Assembly: GCA_030546905.1 (NCBI GenBank)
Contig: JAUOPI010000013.1
Coordinates: 55,229-119,228 of the forward strand
DNA from: Granulosicoccaceae sp. 1_MG-2023
Lineage (GTDB): Bacteria > Pseudomonadota > Gammaproteobacteria > Granulosicoccales > Granulosicoccaceae
Length of the DNA stretch: 64,000 bases
Reading direction: 5' to 3'
Below, in pieces: positions 9,855 to 19,993 of the stretch. The translations under genes and the position numbers were made by a program. Within the stretch, counting starts at the first letter, position 1. Each line of letters starts with the position of its first letter. The notes beneath the pieces were generated by a model. That model ran no database searches and was not told where the DNA came from. It worked only from the letters and a program-made list of their open reading frames with translations.

Positions 9855-9917
9855 GGTCTTGTCCTGCTGGGCAGGGGCGGCAGACGTGCCCCTGCAGGGT
9901 TGCTTGTGTCTGTGTTG

Positions 9918-10373
9918 TCAGCTTGCCAGACCGGCGACCAGTGATTCGGCCCAGGGCACCGCGACGTCTTCGGGTGTGCTGTGCTCAATCGCGTCGATCA
10001 GCAGCGGTTCCTGTACGCGTACCGCGCCTATGTCTTCCATGGCCCGGTCGAGGGTTTTGCCGGCGCCGCAGAAGCTGTCGCCGTAGGATGAATCGCCCAG
10101 CGCGATAACCGCGTATTTCAGTCCGGCCACGCGTGGCGGCGCGTCGAACAGGGCGTTTTCAAAGTCCATCAGATTGGCCGGTACATCGCCCGAACCGGTG
10201 GTGCTGGTGCAGATCAGTGCCAGATCCAGGCCTTCTCCGGCGAGACTGTCCGCAGAGCCGCCTTCCTGATGGGTGACCTGATGACCGGCCGCCTCCAGTG
10301 CTGCTTTGATGTCGTCGGAGACCAGAGTTGCGGTGCCGTAAACCGAGCCGCTGATGATGAGTACCTTTGCCAT
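9918..10373 (-). CDS. mioC: MioC-like short-chain flavodoxin
   Basis: This 151-residue flavodoxin has the N-terminal phosphate-binding loop ISGSVYGTA and the isoalloxazine-side loops CTSTTGSGDVPANL and ALGDSSYGDSFCGAG, which are diagnostic of MioC and of flavodoxin-like domains in diflavin reductases. It is a small FMN electron carrier of the cytoplasm. MioC of E. coli has been linked to biotin synthase activity; any role here is inference. It shares strand and direction with avtA downstream and the SDR gene upstream. Confidence 0.88.
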   Translation of the reverse strand: MAKVLIISGSVYGTATLVSDDIKAALEAAGHQVTHQEGGSADSLAGEGLDLALICTSTTGSGDVPANLMDFENALFDAPPRVAGLKYAVIALGDSSYGDSFCGAGKTLDRAMEDIGAVRVQEPLLIDAIEHSTPEDVAVPWAESLVAGLAS

Positions 10374-10460
10374 GAGAAGTTTGCCAATGCCGCCGCAAAA
10401 AGGGGTGGAAACTTTAGCAAGTCAGTCAGGGCGCTTCAATGAACGCGTGTCACGGACGCG

Positions 10461-11306
10461 TTATTCCTTCACGTCGCCGAGCAGCCGGTCAAGTGCTCGT
10501 GCCGGCAATAAACGCTTGAGAACAGCGATCGCTTTGGTTGGTGTGGTCACGCGGTAGCGGATCTTCGGCCGCGTCGCCTCCAGGGCCTGAATCAGACACC
10601 GGCCAACGGCATCGGCATCCAGTGCGAAGCGATTATTATTGGTCCGCGACGCCAGTCTTGCAAGTACCCGTTCATAGGCCGCTTCGTGGGCGCTGCCGGC
10701 CGGTTCGATATGGCGCTGGAAGGCGGCCAGGGAATTTTCCCGGAAACGGCTGCGGATCGGGCCGGGCTCGATCAGGCTTACGTATATCCCGCTGCCGCGC
10801 AGTTCCAGACGCAGGGTGTCGGTAATCCCTTCGAGGGCGAATTTACTGGCATTGTAAGCGCCGCGGTACGGCATGGCGGCAAAGCCCAGCACCGAGCTGT
10901 TCTGAATAATCCGCCCCCGGCCACGGGCGCGCATGGCCGGCAGCAGGGCGCAGGTCAGTTCCATGGTGCCGAACAGATTGGTTTCGAACTGTTCGCGCAG
11001 TGCCGCACGGCTCAGGTCTTCGACCGCGCCCGGCTGACCGTAACCGGCATTGTTGAACAGACCGTAAAGACAGCCGCCGGTGGCGTCGAGGACCTGTTCG
11101 GCTGCGGCGTGGATCTGCGCGCTGTCGCAAAGGTCCAGCGCCACCGCCTCCAGCCCCAGTGCGCGCAGGCGTTGCAGGTCTTCGTCACGGCGTGCGCCGG
11201 CAAATACCCGGTAACCGCGTTGCTGCAGCATCAGCGCACTGCTGTAACCGATGCCGCTGGAGGCGCCGCTGATTAAGACCGCGCCGCGATGACTTGAATT
11301 GTGCAT
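10461..11306 (-). CDS. Short-chain dehydrogenase/reductase
   Basis: This 281-residue classical SDR has the dinucleotide-binding SGASSGIG near residue 14, the structural NNAGYG, a serine in QNSSVLGF and the catalytic YNASK. It should oxidise or reduce an alcohol/carbonyl pair with NAD(P)(H). The length and the tail resemble the broad class of uncharacterised SDRs of about 280 residues; the substrate is not predictable. It is divergent from the MoxR gene across a 129-base gap that must hold both promoters. Confidence 0.87.
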   Translation of the reverse strand: MHNSSHRGAVLISGASSGIGYSSALMLQQRGYRVFAGARRDEDLQRLRALGLEAVALDLCDSAQIHAAAEQVLDATGGCLYGLFNNAGYGQPGAVEDLSRAALREQFETNLFGTMELTCALLPAMRARGRGRIIQNSSVLGFAAMPYRGAYNASKFALEGITDTLRLELRGSGIYVSLIEPGPIRSRFRENSLAAFQRHIEPAGSAHEAAYERVLARLASRTNNNRFALDADAVGRCLIQALEATRPKIRYRVTTPTKAIAVLKRLLPARALDRLLGDVKE

Positions 11307-11435
11307 AGCTCAACCACATTTTCTGAGTTTCTCTGACGGCATGGACACTTGCCATGCCGTTCCCTTGGGCCTAGTGTAGCGCCCCTGTCGGGGCCTGGCC
11401 CCAATCGCGACAAACCGGGTTAAAAACAACACGCT

Positions 11436-12392
<957 letters not shown>

Positions 12393-12405
12393 GGACGTCC
12401 GGACC

Positions 12406-13368
12406 ATGTCCGCTGTTTTGCCGGATCATCCTTCCTCACCCGTGTCGGTCAGCCGCGACGAGTTGCTCGGCCTGCGCCGGCTCGCCTCCGGACTGCAGCG
12501 CCGGCGGCCGCTGCGCAGTGCCGCGCCGCAGTCCGGTCCGCAGCATTCCCGTGCACTGGGGCGCGGGCTGGATTTTGCCGAATTGCGCGAGTACCAGCCC
12601 GGTGACGATATCCGCCAGATCGACTGGAATGTGACGGCCCGGACCGGCAAACCCCACACCAAGCTCTACAGCCTGGAACGCGAAAAACCCTGCTTTTTTG
12701 TCCTCGATTTACGCCCCGCTATGGCCTTCGGCACGCGCGGCGTGTTCAAGTCCGTGCTTGCGGCGCGCCTGATGGCGGTACTGGCCTGGTCGGCGCAACT
12801 GGCCAATGACCGGGTCGGCGGTATTGTGTTCAGCGCGCAAGGCCACAGCGAGATCCGCCCGCAAGGCGGACGGCGCGGCCTGATGCAGCTTTTCTCCGCG
12901 GTGCTGCAACACTGGCCGGCACCGCACAGCGAGGCCGGGCAGGTGCAGGCCGGTGAGGCGGCCTTGCGTGATGTGGCCCTGCGCCTCGGCCGGCTCGCCC
13001 ATGCCGGCAGCACGCTCTGGTTTATCAGTGATTTCAGCGGTTTTGATGAGGCGGCCAAACCGGCTTTTGCCGGGCTCATGCCGCACAACCAACTCAACAC
13101 CGTGCTGGTGGCCGATCCGCTGGAGCGCCGGTTGCCGCCGCCGGGTCGTTACCGCCTGGCCGCCGGTGCGGACAGCCTGACGATCGACACCCGCAGCGCG
13201 GCGCGACGCGACGCTTACCGGCAACGTTTTGAGCAGCGCCGTGCGGCACTGTCGGGCTTTTTCCTGCGTGGCCGGCATCACTACGACACGGTTTGGACCG
13301 ATACGGATTTGCCGCTACAGGCCGAGGCCTTGTTGTGCGGACGGCCGCTGACGGAGCGTGAAGCATGA
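12406..13368 (+). CDS. DUF58 domain protein
   Basis: This 320-residue protein belongs to the DUF58 family found in MoxR/Bat operons; RGLDFAELREYQPGDDIRQIDW near residue 48 is the family signature (given in part: GLDFAELREYQPGDD). The C-terminal half resembles a VWA fold (FVLDLRPAMAFGT) without a full metal site. A TTG at 12379 would extend it, but the ATG at 12406, preceded by GAGGA, is the better start. The biochemical function of the family is not established; the context suggests a role with MoxR at the membrane. Confidence 0.92.
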   Translation: MSAVLPDHPSSPVSVSRDELLGLRRLASGLQRRRPLRSAAPQSGPQHSRALGRGLDFAELREYQPGDDIRQIDWNVTARTGKPHTKLYSLEREKPCFFVLDLRPAMAFGTRGVFKSVLAARLMAVLAWSAQLANDRVGGIVFSAQGHSEIRPQGGRRGLMQLFSAVLQHWPAPHSEAGQVQAGEAALRDVALRLGRLAHAGSTLWFISDFSGFDEAAKPAFAGLMPHNQLNTVLVADPLERRLPPPGRYRLAAGADSLTIDTRSAARRDAYRQRFEQRRAALSGFFLRGRHHYDTVWTDTDLPLQAEALLCGRPLTEREA

Positions 13369-13862
13369 ATCCCGATGCCGATCCGCTCAGTCAGTTACGC
13401 GATATTGTTGAGCCTGATGCGGTCAGCTGGTGGCCGCCGGCGCCCGGCTGGTGGTTGCTGGGCCTGTTGATCGTCGCACTGATTGCGGCGCTGATTTGGT
13501 GGTGGCGGGGCCGGCGCCCGCAGCCGCACTGGCCGGATGCGGCCCGCAGCTCCCTGGCCGGCCTGAAAGAGAACAACACGCTGGAGGACCGGGAATGGCT
13601 CGCTCAGGTGTCGGTACTGGTCAGGCGTATCGCGCTGGCGGGCGCACCGCGCAGCAGCGTGGCGGCGCTGACCGGCGAGGCCTGGCTGGCGCGCCTTGAT
13701 GAACTCAGTCAGTCCGACCGCTTCAGCCAAGGTGCCGGACGTTGTCTGGCCGATGGGCCGTGGCAGGCGCAGATTACCCTGACTCAGGCGCAGCGCCGCG
13801 AGCTGCTCGAGGCGGTCGGCCTGCTGATTGCCCGTCTGCAGCAGACGGAGGCGGACACATGA
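13365..13862 (+). CDS. DUF4381 membrane protein of the MoxR/Bat operon
   Basis: This 165-residue protein has one clear transmembrane segment near residues 28-48 (WWLLGLLIVALIAALIWWW) after a short N-terminal region, PLSQLRDIVEPDAVSWWPPA, that is typical of DUF4381. The soluble C-terminal part would face the cytoplasm. It overlaps the DUF58 gene by 4 bases and the first VWA gene by 4 bases, indicating tight translational coupling. DUF4381 occurs almost only in these operons; its activity is unknown. Confidence 0.9.
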   Translation: MNPDADPLSQLRDIVEPDAVSWWPPAPGWWLLGLLIVALIAALIWWWRGRRPQPHWPDAARSSLAGLKENNTLEDREWLAQVSVLVRRIALAGAPRSSVAALTGEAWLARLDELSQSDRFSQGAGRCLADGPWQAQITLTQAQRRELLEAVGLLIARLQQTEADT

Positions 13863-14848
13863 TGCAGTTCGCCTGGCCCTGGATGGGTTTGATGCTGATT
13901 CTGCCCCTGTTGGTCTGGTGGGGCGTGCCGGCTGTGCGCGCCGAGCGCGAGTCGGCCCTGCAGGTGCCGGATCTGCACGGTTTCGACGGGCTCAGCGCGG
14001 CCCGGGCGCAGACCCGCCCGGGCTTGCGCCAGCTGGGTTTGTTTTTGCTCTGGAGCCTGCTGGTGCTGGCTGCCATGCGTCCGCAATGGGTCGGCGAACC
14101 GCAGCAGACCCCGAGCAGCGGACGCGACCTGATTCTGGGCGTGGATATTTCCGGTTCCATGCAGGAGGAAGATTTCCGTTACGCCGGGCGCTATGTGTCG
14201 CGTCTGGCGGTGGTGCGGGAGCTGGCGCGGCAGTTTATTGCACGCCGCGAGGGCGATCGTATCGGCCTGATCCTGTTCGGCGAGCAGGCGTATGTGCAGA
14301 CGCCGCTGACTCTGGACCGCAACACCGTCCAGCATTTTCTGGCCGAAGCCACTGTCGGACTGGCAGGTAAGGCGACTGCCATTGGCGATGCCATCGGTCT
14401 GTCGATCAAACGCCTGCGCGAGCGGCCCGAGGGTGCGCGGGTGCTGATTCTGCTGACCGACGGCGCCAATACCGCCGGTAATGTGGACCCGGCCGAGGCG
14501 GCGCAGCTGGCCAAACGGCTGGGCATCCGCATCTACACCATCGGGGTCGGTTCGGACGGGCGTTCGCGCAGCGCATTCGGTTTTCCCTTCGGCGGGCGTG
14601 GTTCGGATCTGGATGAGGCGGCGCTGATCGGGATTGCCGAGGCCACCGGCGGGGAATATTTCCGGGCCCGCTCGACCGAAGAGATGGAACAGATTTACGC
14701 CAGGATTGACCAGCTCGAACCCACTGAAAGCGGCGGTGAGGCCTTGCGTCCGCGCAAAGAGTGGTTTCACTGGCCGCTGGGGCTGGCCTTGCTGTGCGGT
14801 TTGAGCTGGTTGATTGTGGGTTTGTCAGCGGAGCGTCGGCATGGCTGA
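13859..14848 (+). CDS. batA: VWA-domain membrane protein, BatA-like
   Basis: This 329-residue protein has N-terminal transmembrane segments (WMGLMLILPLLVWWGV and LGLFLLWSLLVLAAM), a von Willebrand A domain with an intact metal-ion-dependent adhesion site (GVDISGSM, TAIGDAIG, LLTDGANTAGN) and a C-terminal membrane helix near 305-325. It would be anchored in the inner membrane with the VWA domain exposed. It is the usual partner of MoxR. The start at 13859 overlaps the DUF4381 stop; an ATG at 13862 is also possible. Confidence 0.92.
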   Translation: MMQFAWPWMGLMLILPLLVWWGVPAVRAERESALQVPDLHGFDGLSAARAQTRPGLRQLGLFLLWSLLVLAAMRPQWVGEPQQTPSSGRDLILGVDISGSMQEEDFRYAGRYVSRLAVVRELARQFIARREGDRIGLILFGEQAYVQTPLTLDRNTVQHFLAEATVGLAGKATAIGDAIGLSIKRLRERPEGARVLILLTDGANTAGNVDPAEAAQLAKRLGIRIYTIGVGSDGRSRSAFGFPFGGRGSDLDEAALIGIAEATGGEYFRARSTEEMEQIYARIDQLEPTESGGEALRPRKEWFHWPLGLALLCGLSWLIVGLSAERRHG

Positions 14849-15830
14849 ATGGCATTTTCTCAGACCGGCCTGGTTTGCCTTGCTGATCCTGCTGGTGCCG
14901 GCGGTACTGTTGCTGTGGCAGCGCCGCACCGGCGCGGCGCGTTGGCAGGGCGTGATTGATCCGGCGCTGATGCCGTATGTGCTGAACAGCCCCGCCGCTG
15001 ACCGGCAGCGCTGGCCGGCTGTGGTGCTGGGCGTGTTCGGCCTGGCGGCGATTATCGCGCTGGCCGGGCCGGTCTGGCAGCGTTTGCCGGTGCCGCTCAG
15101 CCGCGCGGTGCAGCCGCTGGTGATTGTGCTGGATTTGTCGCGCTCCATGGATGCCGCAGATGTGCGGCCGAGCCGGCTGGCGCGGGCCCGTTTTAAGATC
15201 GACGATGTGTTGCGTCTGAATCCGGACCGCCAGACCGGTCTGGTGGTCTTCAGCGAAGTGCCTTACACGGTCAGCCCGATTACCGATGATGTGGCCACCG
15301 TCGCCACTTTTCTGCCCTCGCTGACCACCGATGTGGTGCCGGTGCAGGGCGCGAATACGGCGCTGGCACTGGAAAAAGCCGCCGAGCTGATCGCCAACAG
15401 CCGCTATCCGAAGGCCGATATCCTGCTGATCAGTGATTCGGCGCCGGGTGAAGCGGCGCTGGCGGTGGCCGGGGGGCTGCCGGCGGCCGGGATTTCGCTG
15501 TCCGTGCTTGGTGTGGGTACCGCTGAAGGTGCGCCGGTGCGGCTCAGCGATGGCAGCCTGCTCAAAGACGCCGACGGCGCGATTGTCACCCCGGCACTGG
15601 CAGAGCAGGGGCTGCAGGCACTGGCCGCAGCGGCCGGCGGGCGTTACCGCCGCCTCGGCACGGGCGATGCGGATTTGCGCTATTTGCTGCCCGACGCGCC
15701 GGTGGCGGTCGAAGCGCCGCAAGAGTCGCAGAGCGCGCGGCGCGCCGATCAGTGGATTGAATACGCACCCTGGCTGCTGCCGCTGTTGATGCTGCCGGGC
15801 TTGCTGTTGTTCCGTCGGGGGATGTTGTGA
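14841..15830 (+). CDS. batB: VWA-domain membrane protein, BatB-like
   Basis: This 329-residue second VWA protein of the operon has N-terminal helices (WFALLILLVPAVLLLW; VVLGVFGLAAIIALAGPVW), an adhesion-site motif VLDLSRSMDAADV and a C-terminal helix (WLLPLLMLPGLLLF). In place of the usual LTDG it has LISDSAPGE, so metal coordination may differ from BatA. It overlaps batA by 8 bases and the following gene by 1 base. Two paralogous VWA proteins side by side is the normal Bat arrangement. Confidence 0.92.
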   Translation: MAEWHFLRPAWFALLILLVPAVLLLWQRRTGAARWQGVIDPALMPYVLNSPAADRQRWPAVVLGVFGLAAIIALAGPVWQRLPVPLSRAVQPLVIVLDLSRSMDAADVRPSRLARARFKIDDVLRLNPDRQTGLVVFSEVPYTVSPITDDVATVATFLPSLTTDVVPVQGANTALALEKAAELIANSRYPKADILLISDSAPGEAALAVAGGLPAAGISLSVLGVGTAEGAPVRLSDGSLLKDADGAIVTPALAEQGLQALAAAAGGRYRRLGTGDADLRYLLPDAPVAVEAPQESQSARRADQWIEYAPWLLPLLMLPGLLLFRRGML

Positions 15831-16696
15831 TGCGTGCCAGCCGTCTGATGGCCGTGCTTGCTTGTTTGTGTCTGCCCTTGCCGGCGGCGGCCTTTGACTG
15901 GTCGGCGCTCTGGAAAAACCGCGATCAGCGCGCTTATGATCAGTTGGCCACAGAACCGGCTGAGGCGGCCGGGCAGTTCCGTGACCCGCTCTGGAAAGGG
16001 GTCGGACAATACCGCGCCGGTGAGTACGAGCAGGCCGCCCGGCAATTTGCCGCGACCGATTCAGCACAGGCCTTGTACAACCGCGCTAACGCGCTGGCCC
16101 GTGCCGGGCAGCTGAACGAGGCGCTCGCCGCCTATGATGCGGTGCTGGCCCGTGAGGATGCGGATCCGGCGCTGGCCGACAACGCCCGTTTTAACCGTGG
16201 TCTGGTCGAACAGGCCATGCAGCAGCCGCCTGCTGAGGGGCAACAGGGACAACAGGGACAACAGGGGCAACAAGGACAACAGGGGCAGGACGAATCCGAA
16301 GCCGCGTCGGCCGATCAGGCCTCGCCGGGTGAGCAGGGCCGGCAACAGGGTCAGAACCCGCAGAACCCCAACGGACAGAATACGCAGTCAGAGCCGTCGC
16401 AGGCTCAGAACAATACCGCCGACAGCGCTGAGAGCGGACAAGCGCAGCAAGCGCAAGAGCAGGAGGCCACAGAGGCGGGGCAGAATCAGGCCGAGGCTGA
16501 TGCCGGCCGTAAGCCGGATGCGGATGATGCGGCTGCGGCAGGGACAGAGCGAGAGCCGCTCAGCGAGTCCGGTCAGGCCACGGAACAATGGCTGCGGCGT
16601 ATTCCCGATGACCCTTCGGGCCTGCTGCAACGTAAACTCATGCAAACCCACCGCAACCGCTATCCCTCAGTCGGTGACGGTCGCGAACCCTGGTAA
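15830..16696 (+). CDS. batC: TPR protein of the Bat operon, BatC-like, with GQQ repeats
   Basis: This 288-residue protein begins with a signal peptide (MAVLACLCLPLPAAAFDW region), followed by tetratricopeptide-type helices (residues about 45-125: YRAGEYEQAARQFA, ALYNRANALARAGQLNEAL). A long low-complexity stretch rich in Gln, Gly, Glu and Asn comes next, containing a run of Gly-Gln-Gln triplets. It closes with the conserved tail WLRRIPDDPSGLLQRKL, seen in TPR proteins of these operons. The region after the TPRs is probably disordered and periplasmic. The ATG at 15830 overlaps the BatB stop; a GTG at 15827 is an alternative. Confidence 0.88.
   Translation: MRASRLMAVLACLCLPLPAAAFDWSALWKNRDQRAYDQLATEPAEAAGQFRDPLWKGVGQYRAGEYEQAARQFAATDSAQALYNRANALARAGQLNEALAAYDAVLAREDADPALADNARFNRGLVEQAMQQPPAEGQQGQQGQQGQQGQQGQDESEAASADQASPGEQGRQQGQNPQNPNGQNTQSEPSQAQNNTADSAESGQAQQAQEQEATEAGQNQAEADAGRKPDADDAAAAGTEREPLSESGQATEQWLRRIPDDPSGLLQRKLMQTHRNRYPSVGDGREPW
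16238..16288 (+). repeat. 9-base tandem repeat encoding Gly-Gln-Gln
   Basis: Nearly six copies of a 9-base unit GGRCAACAR lie in frame within the BatC-like gene, giving GQQ repeated. Such a unit is prone to slipped-strand copy-number change, always in frame, and would lengthen or shorten a flexible linker. Confidence 0.85.
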
Positions 16697-16702
16697 CCGG
16701 TG

Positions 16703-18385
16703 ATGATTCGTCTGTTTGTCCTTTTCTGCGCATTGATGTGTTCGACTGTCGCTTCGGCGGCGTCACTGACTGCCAGGCTCGACCGCACCGATATCAAGGA
16801 AGGCGAGTCGCTGAGCCTGACCGTCGAGGCACGGGATCTGGACGGGGATATCGATTTTTCCGTGCTGGAGCAGGACTTCGATGTGCTCAATGTCAGCCGC
16901 TCGCGCAATGTGCGCATTGTTAACGGTCGCGGTGACCGCTCGCTGACCTTTAACGTGGCCTTGTTGCCCAAACGCAGCGGCGATTTGCCTATCCCGTCGT
17001 TCTCACTGGGTGGTGAGCAAACTCAGGCCCTGACCGTGCATGTGGGCGAGGCGCCGCTGCAGCCGCCGGCCACGGCTGCCGGGCAGGCCTTTTTTGTTGA
17101 GATCAGCGCCGACACCAGCGAGCCCTACGTGCAGCAGCAGGTCATTCTCAGCGTCAAGATCTATCAGTCCCGCGACATAGTCGAAGGACGGATCAGTGAC
17201 CCGCAACACGACGGGCTGGTGGTGCAGCGTCTGGGCGACGACGTCACTTACCGCACGGAGCTGCAAGGGCAGCCCTATGCGGTGATCGAGCGGCGTTTTG
17301 CCGTCTTTCCGCAGGAAAGCGGCAGTCTGCGCATCGCGCCGGTGTCCCTGACTGCCACTGTGCGTCGCAAGGACCGCTGGAGCGGCGGGAGTTTTTTCGC
17401 CCCGACCGAGACCATCCGGGTCGCCTCGAACGCCCTGGAGCTGGATGTCAAAGCACGTCCGGCCGGCACCGATAGCCACTGGTGGCTGCCGGCGGCGGCT
17501 TTCGGTCTGAGCGAAAACTGGCGCGGGGATACCGCGGCGGCGCGGGTCGGTGAACCGCTGACCCGCACGATCAGCCTGTCGGCCTTTGGCGTGCAGGAGA
17601 CCCAGTTGCCGGTCTTGCAACCACCACAGATTGACGGGGTGAAAATCTATCCGGATCAGCCCGAGGTTGAAACCCTGGCCGAGGCCGACGGCCTGCAGAG
17701 CTACCGCACCGAAAAGTGGGCGATTATTCCCCAGCGGGCCGGTGAAATCAGCCTGCCGCCGGTACGCATCAGCTGGTTTGATACGGGCAAGGGGCAGTTG
17801 CAGGAAGCGGTCTTGCCGGCACGCACGATTACCGTGTTGCCGGCCGCCAATACCGCAGCGGACACGCCGCCGCTGACCCCGCAAGCCGAAGACAAACCCG
17901 CGCCAAGGCCGGAGACGACGCCGCCGCCCGCGGCGCCGGCAGCGCCTGCGCCGACGGCCGGTATCTGGCCCTGGCTGAGCGCGTTCAGCACGCTGGGCTG
18001 GCTGGCCACGGTGCTGGCCTGGTGGGCGCGCGAACGACGCCGTGAAGCGCAGCCGCGCCCGGCGCTGCAAAAACGTCCGGATGCGAAGTCCGCCTTGCAG
18101 GTGGTGCAGCGTTGTGCGCAGCAGAATGATCCGCATGCGTTCCGTCAGGCGGTGCTGGACTGGGCCCGGGCCCGCTGGCCGGATGCGGCGCCGGCCGCGT
18201 TGCAGGACATCGCCCGGCGGCTCGCTTCGGAAGCTCTCGCAGCGGCTTTTGCGTCGCTCGATTCAGCGCTGTACGGGCAGGGTAAAACCGTCGATCTCAC
18301 TGCGATAGCGGCCTTGCTGGAAAAGGCGCAGGCGGGCCGCTCTGCCGCGCCGTCGTCAGCGGCTGACGCTTTGCCGCCGCTCTAG
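16703..18385 (+). CDS. batD: BatD family protein
   Basis: This 560-residue protein closes the MoxR/Bat operon. It has a signal peptide (FVLFCALMCSTVASA), an N-terminal beta-rich region with successive immunoglobulin-like segments (ARLDRTDIKEGESLSLTVEA; FFVEISADTSEPYVQQQVIL), a Pro/Ala-rich linker near residues 390-425, one transmembrane helix near 430 (LSAFSTLGWLATVLAWW) and a cytoplasmic tail of about 120 residues. This is the standard BatD (oxygen tolerance) layout. The ATG at 16703 follows the stop of the TPR gene by 6 bases. The exact role is not known. Confidence 0.92.
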   Translation: MIRLFVLFCALMCSTVASAASLTARLDRTDIKEGESLSLTVEARDLDGDIDFSVLEQDFDVLNVSRSRNVRIVNGRGDRSLTFNVALLPKRSGDLPIPSFSLGGEQTQALTVHVGEAPLQPPATAAGQAFFVEISADTSEPYVQQQVILSVKIYQSRDIVEGRISDPQHDGLVVQRLGDDVTYRTELQGQPYAVIERRFAVFPQESGSLRIAPVSLTATVRRKDRWSGGSFFAPTETIRVASNALELDVKARPAGTDSHWWLPAAAFGLSENWRGDTAAARVGEPLTRTISLSAFGVQETQLPVLQPPQIDGVKIYPDQPEVETLAEADGLQSYRTEKWAIIPQRAGEISLPPVRISWFDTGKGQLQEAVLPARTITVLPAANTAADTPPLTPQAEDKPAPRPETTPPPAAPAAPAPTAGIWPWLSAFSTLGWLATVLAWWARERRREAQPRPALQKRPDAKSALQVVQRCAQQNDPHAFRQAVLDWARARWPDAAPAALQDIARRLASEALAAAFASLDSALYGQGKTVDLTAIAALLEKAQAGRSAAPSSAADALPPL

Positions 18386-18391
18386 AAACAG

Positions 18392-18421
18392 AAAAGCCCG
18401 GCGTCTGTGGCCGGGCTTTTT
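18392..18421. terminator. Bidirectional rho-independent terminator between batD and sqr
   Basis: GCCCGGC (18396-18402) and GCCGGGC (18410-18416) form a 7-bp GC stem with a 7-base loop. It is flanked by AAAA on the left and TTTTT on the right, so it can end transcription in both directions. batD and sqr converge on it. Confidence 0.93.
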
Positions 18422-18442
18422 GTCGTCGCGCAGACGGACGGA

Positions 18443-19720
18443 TCAGTTTTTCAGACGGCTCAGACCGAGCACTTTGGTCAGGTATTTCTCGTAAACCGGC
18501 TCGCCCGAGCCGTTTTTCATTTTGCGCATAAAGTATTTTTCGTAGGCGATCTTGGCCAGATGCACCCATTTGCCTTTTTTGAACCAGGTGATGTTACGCG
18601 GCGGGATCTGCGGTACGGCGAGAAAGGCCGCGCCGGTGTCGCCCATATCGGCCAGACACAGAGCTGACCAGGTGCCGACTTTGTCCGGTTCTTCACCGCG
18701 CAGCTCGCCGACAATGTTGTGCACGATGGCCGAGACCATGGATTCGATCATATAGCCGGTTTTCGGGGTGCCGGTGGGCACAGGCGTGGCTTCGACCGGC
18801 GGGATGGCGACGCAGACACCGGCCGAATAGATGTTTTTGAAGGTCGGGTTGCGCTGGAATTCGTCGATCAGGACGAAACCGCGCGGGTTGCACAGTCCTT
18901 CGACTTCAGCGAGCGGGTCTATGCCCTTGAAGGCCGGCAGCATCATGGCGTGCACAAACGGCACTTCGTGTTGCTTGATGACCTCGCCGTTTTCATTGTG
19001 CTCGTCGAGCAGAACCTTACCGTCTTCGACCGAGGTCACCTTGGCGTTGCAGATCCAGTTGATATGCCGGTTGCGCAGCTCGCTCTCGAGCATGCCCTTG
19101 GAATCACCGACGCCGGCCAGGCCCAGATGGCCGATATAGGGCTCGGAGGTGATATAGGTCATGGGCACGCGGTCGCGCACGCGCGCTTCGCGCAGCGCTT
19201 TTTCGAGAATAAACGCGTACTCATAGGCCGGCCCGAAACAGCTGGCGCCCTGAACCGCGCCGACCACCACCGGGCCGGGGTTGTCGAGCAGCTTGCGGTA
19301 GTCCTCGTGGGCCTTCTCGGCGTGACCGAGCGTGCACACGGACTGGGTGTAGCCCTGATGCGGACCCAGGCCGGGGATTTCGTCGAAGGCCAGCTGCGGG
19401 CCGGTGGTGATGACCAGATAGTCGTAGCTCAGGGTTTGTCCGTCGGCCAGCGTCAGGCTGTTATTGGCCGCGTCCAGCTTGCTCAGTGCGCTGGGGATGA
19501 AATCGATGTGTTTTTTGTTGAGGTAGCGGCCGATGTCGAGCGCGGTTTCCTTGCGCTTGCGCCAACCGACGGCGACCCAGGGGTTGGAGGGGGTGAACTC
19601 GAACTCGGGTTTGTCGCTCACGACGGTGATTTTGTGCTCGGCGTGGCTCAGTGCGTCGCGCAGCTCGTAGGCGGCTGTCATGCCACCGATGCCGGCGCCG
19701 GCAATTATGATGTGTGCCAT
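18443..19720 (-). CDS. sqr: Sulfide:quinone oxidoreductase
   Basis: This 425-residue FAD enzyme oxidises sulfide and passes electrons to membrane quinone. The N-terminus IIIAGAGIGGMTAAYELRD is the FAD-binding Rossmann motif. The three cysteines typical of the A. ferrooxidans type of SQR are present: SVCTLGHAE, GASCFGPAYEY and LCLADMGDTGAAF. The segment PVPTGTPKTGYMIESM and the tail KWVHLAKIAYEKYFMRKMK, an amphipathic membrane-docking region, are also typical. The gene stands alone on the minus strand; no sulfur-oxidation partners are in the window. The role could be sulfide respiration or detoxification. Confidence 0.93.
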   Translation of the reverse strand: MAHIIIAGAGIGGMTAAYELRDALSHAEHKITVVSDKPEFEFTPSNPWVAVGWRKRKETALDIGRYLNKKHIDFIPSALSKLDAANNSLTLADGQTLSYDYLVITTGPQLAFDEIPGLGPHQGYTQSVCTLGHAEKAHEDYRKLLDNPGPVVVGAVQGASCFGPAYEYAFILEKALREARVRDRVPMTYITSEPYIGHLGLAGVGDSKGMLESELRNRHINWICNAKVTSVEDGKVLLDEHNENGEVIKQHEVPFVHAMMLPAFKGIDPLAEVEGLCNPRGFVLIDEFQRNPTFKNIYSAGVCVAIPPVEATPVPTGTPKTGYMIESMVSAIVHNIVGELRGEEPDKVGTWSALCLADMGDTGAAFLAVPQIPPRNITWFKKGKWVHLAKIAYEKYFMRKMKNGSGEPVYEKYLTKVLGLSRLKN

Positions 19721-19993
19721 GTGTCTTCCTTCTCCGGTTTATGTGGTGTTTGTGTATGTGCGCGCGGGCTTGGGACCGACGGGCGGGCAGACGGGGCCCG
19801 GCTGGTGTCCGCGCTGGGTTGTATAAGGCTATGTTAACCCCACGCAGGGCGGATGTTGATATACTGCCGCCAACCCGTCATTGTGGGGGCGCGGATTCAG
19901 GCCGGTACTTTTGTTGCTAGCTTAATCCGCTACCGGTTTTGCACCGGTTTTATTTGCCGAATCACGCGATTTTATTGTTATAGCTAACTAAAC

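Noticed and set aside
14406..16067. Minus-strand open frame of 553 codons opposite the Bat genes
   Set aside because: Low-complexity, Arg- and Gln-rich shadow crossing three coding genes; no domain.
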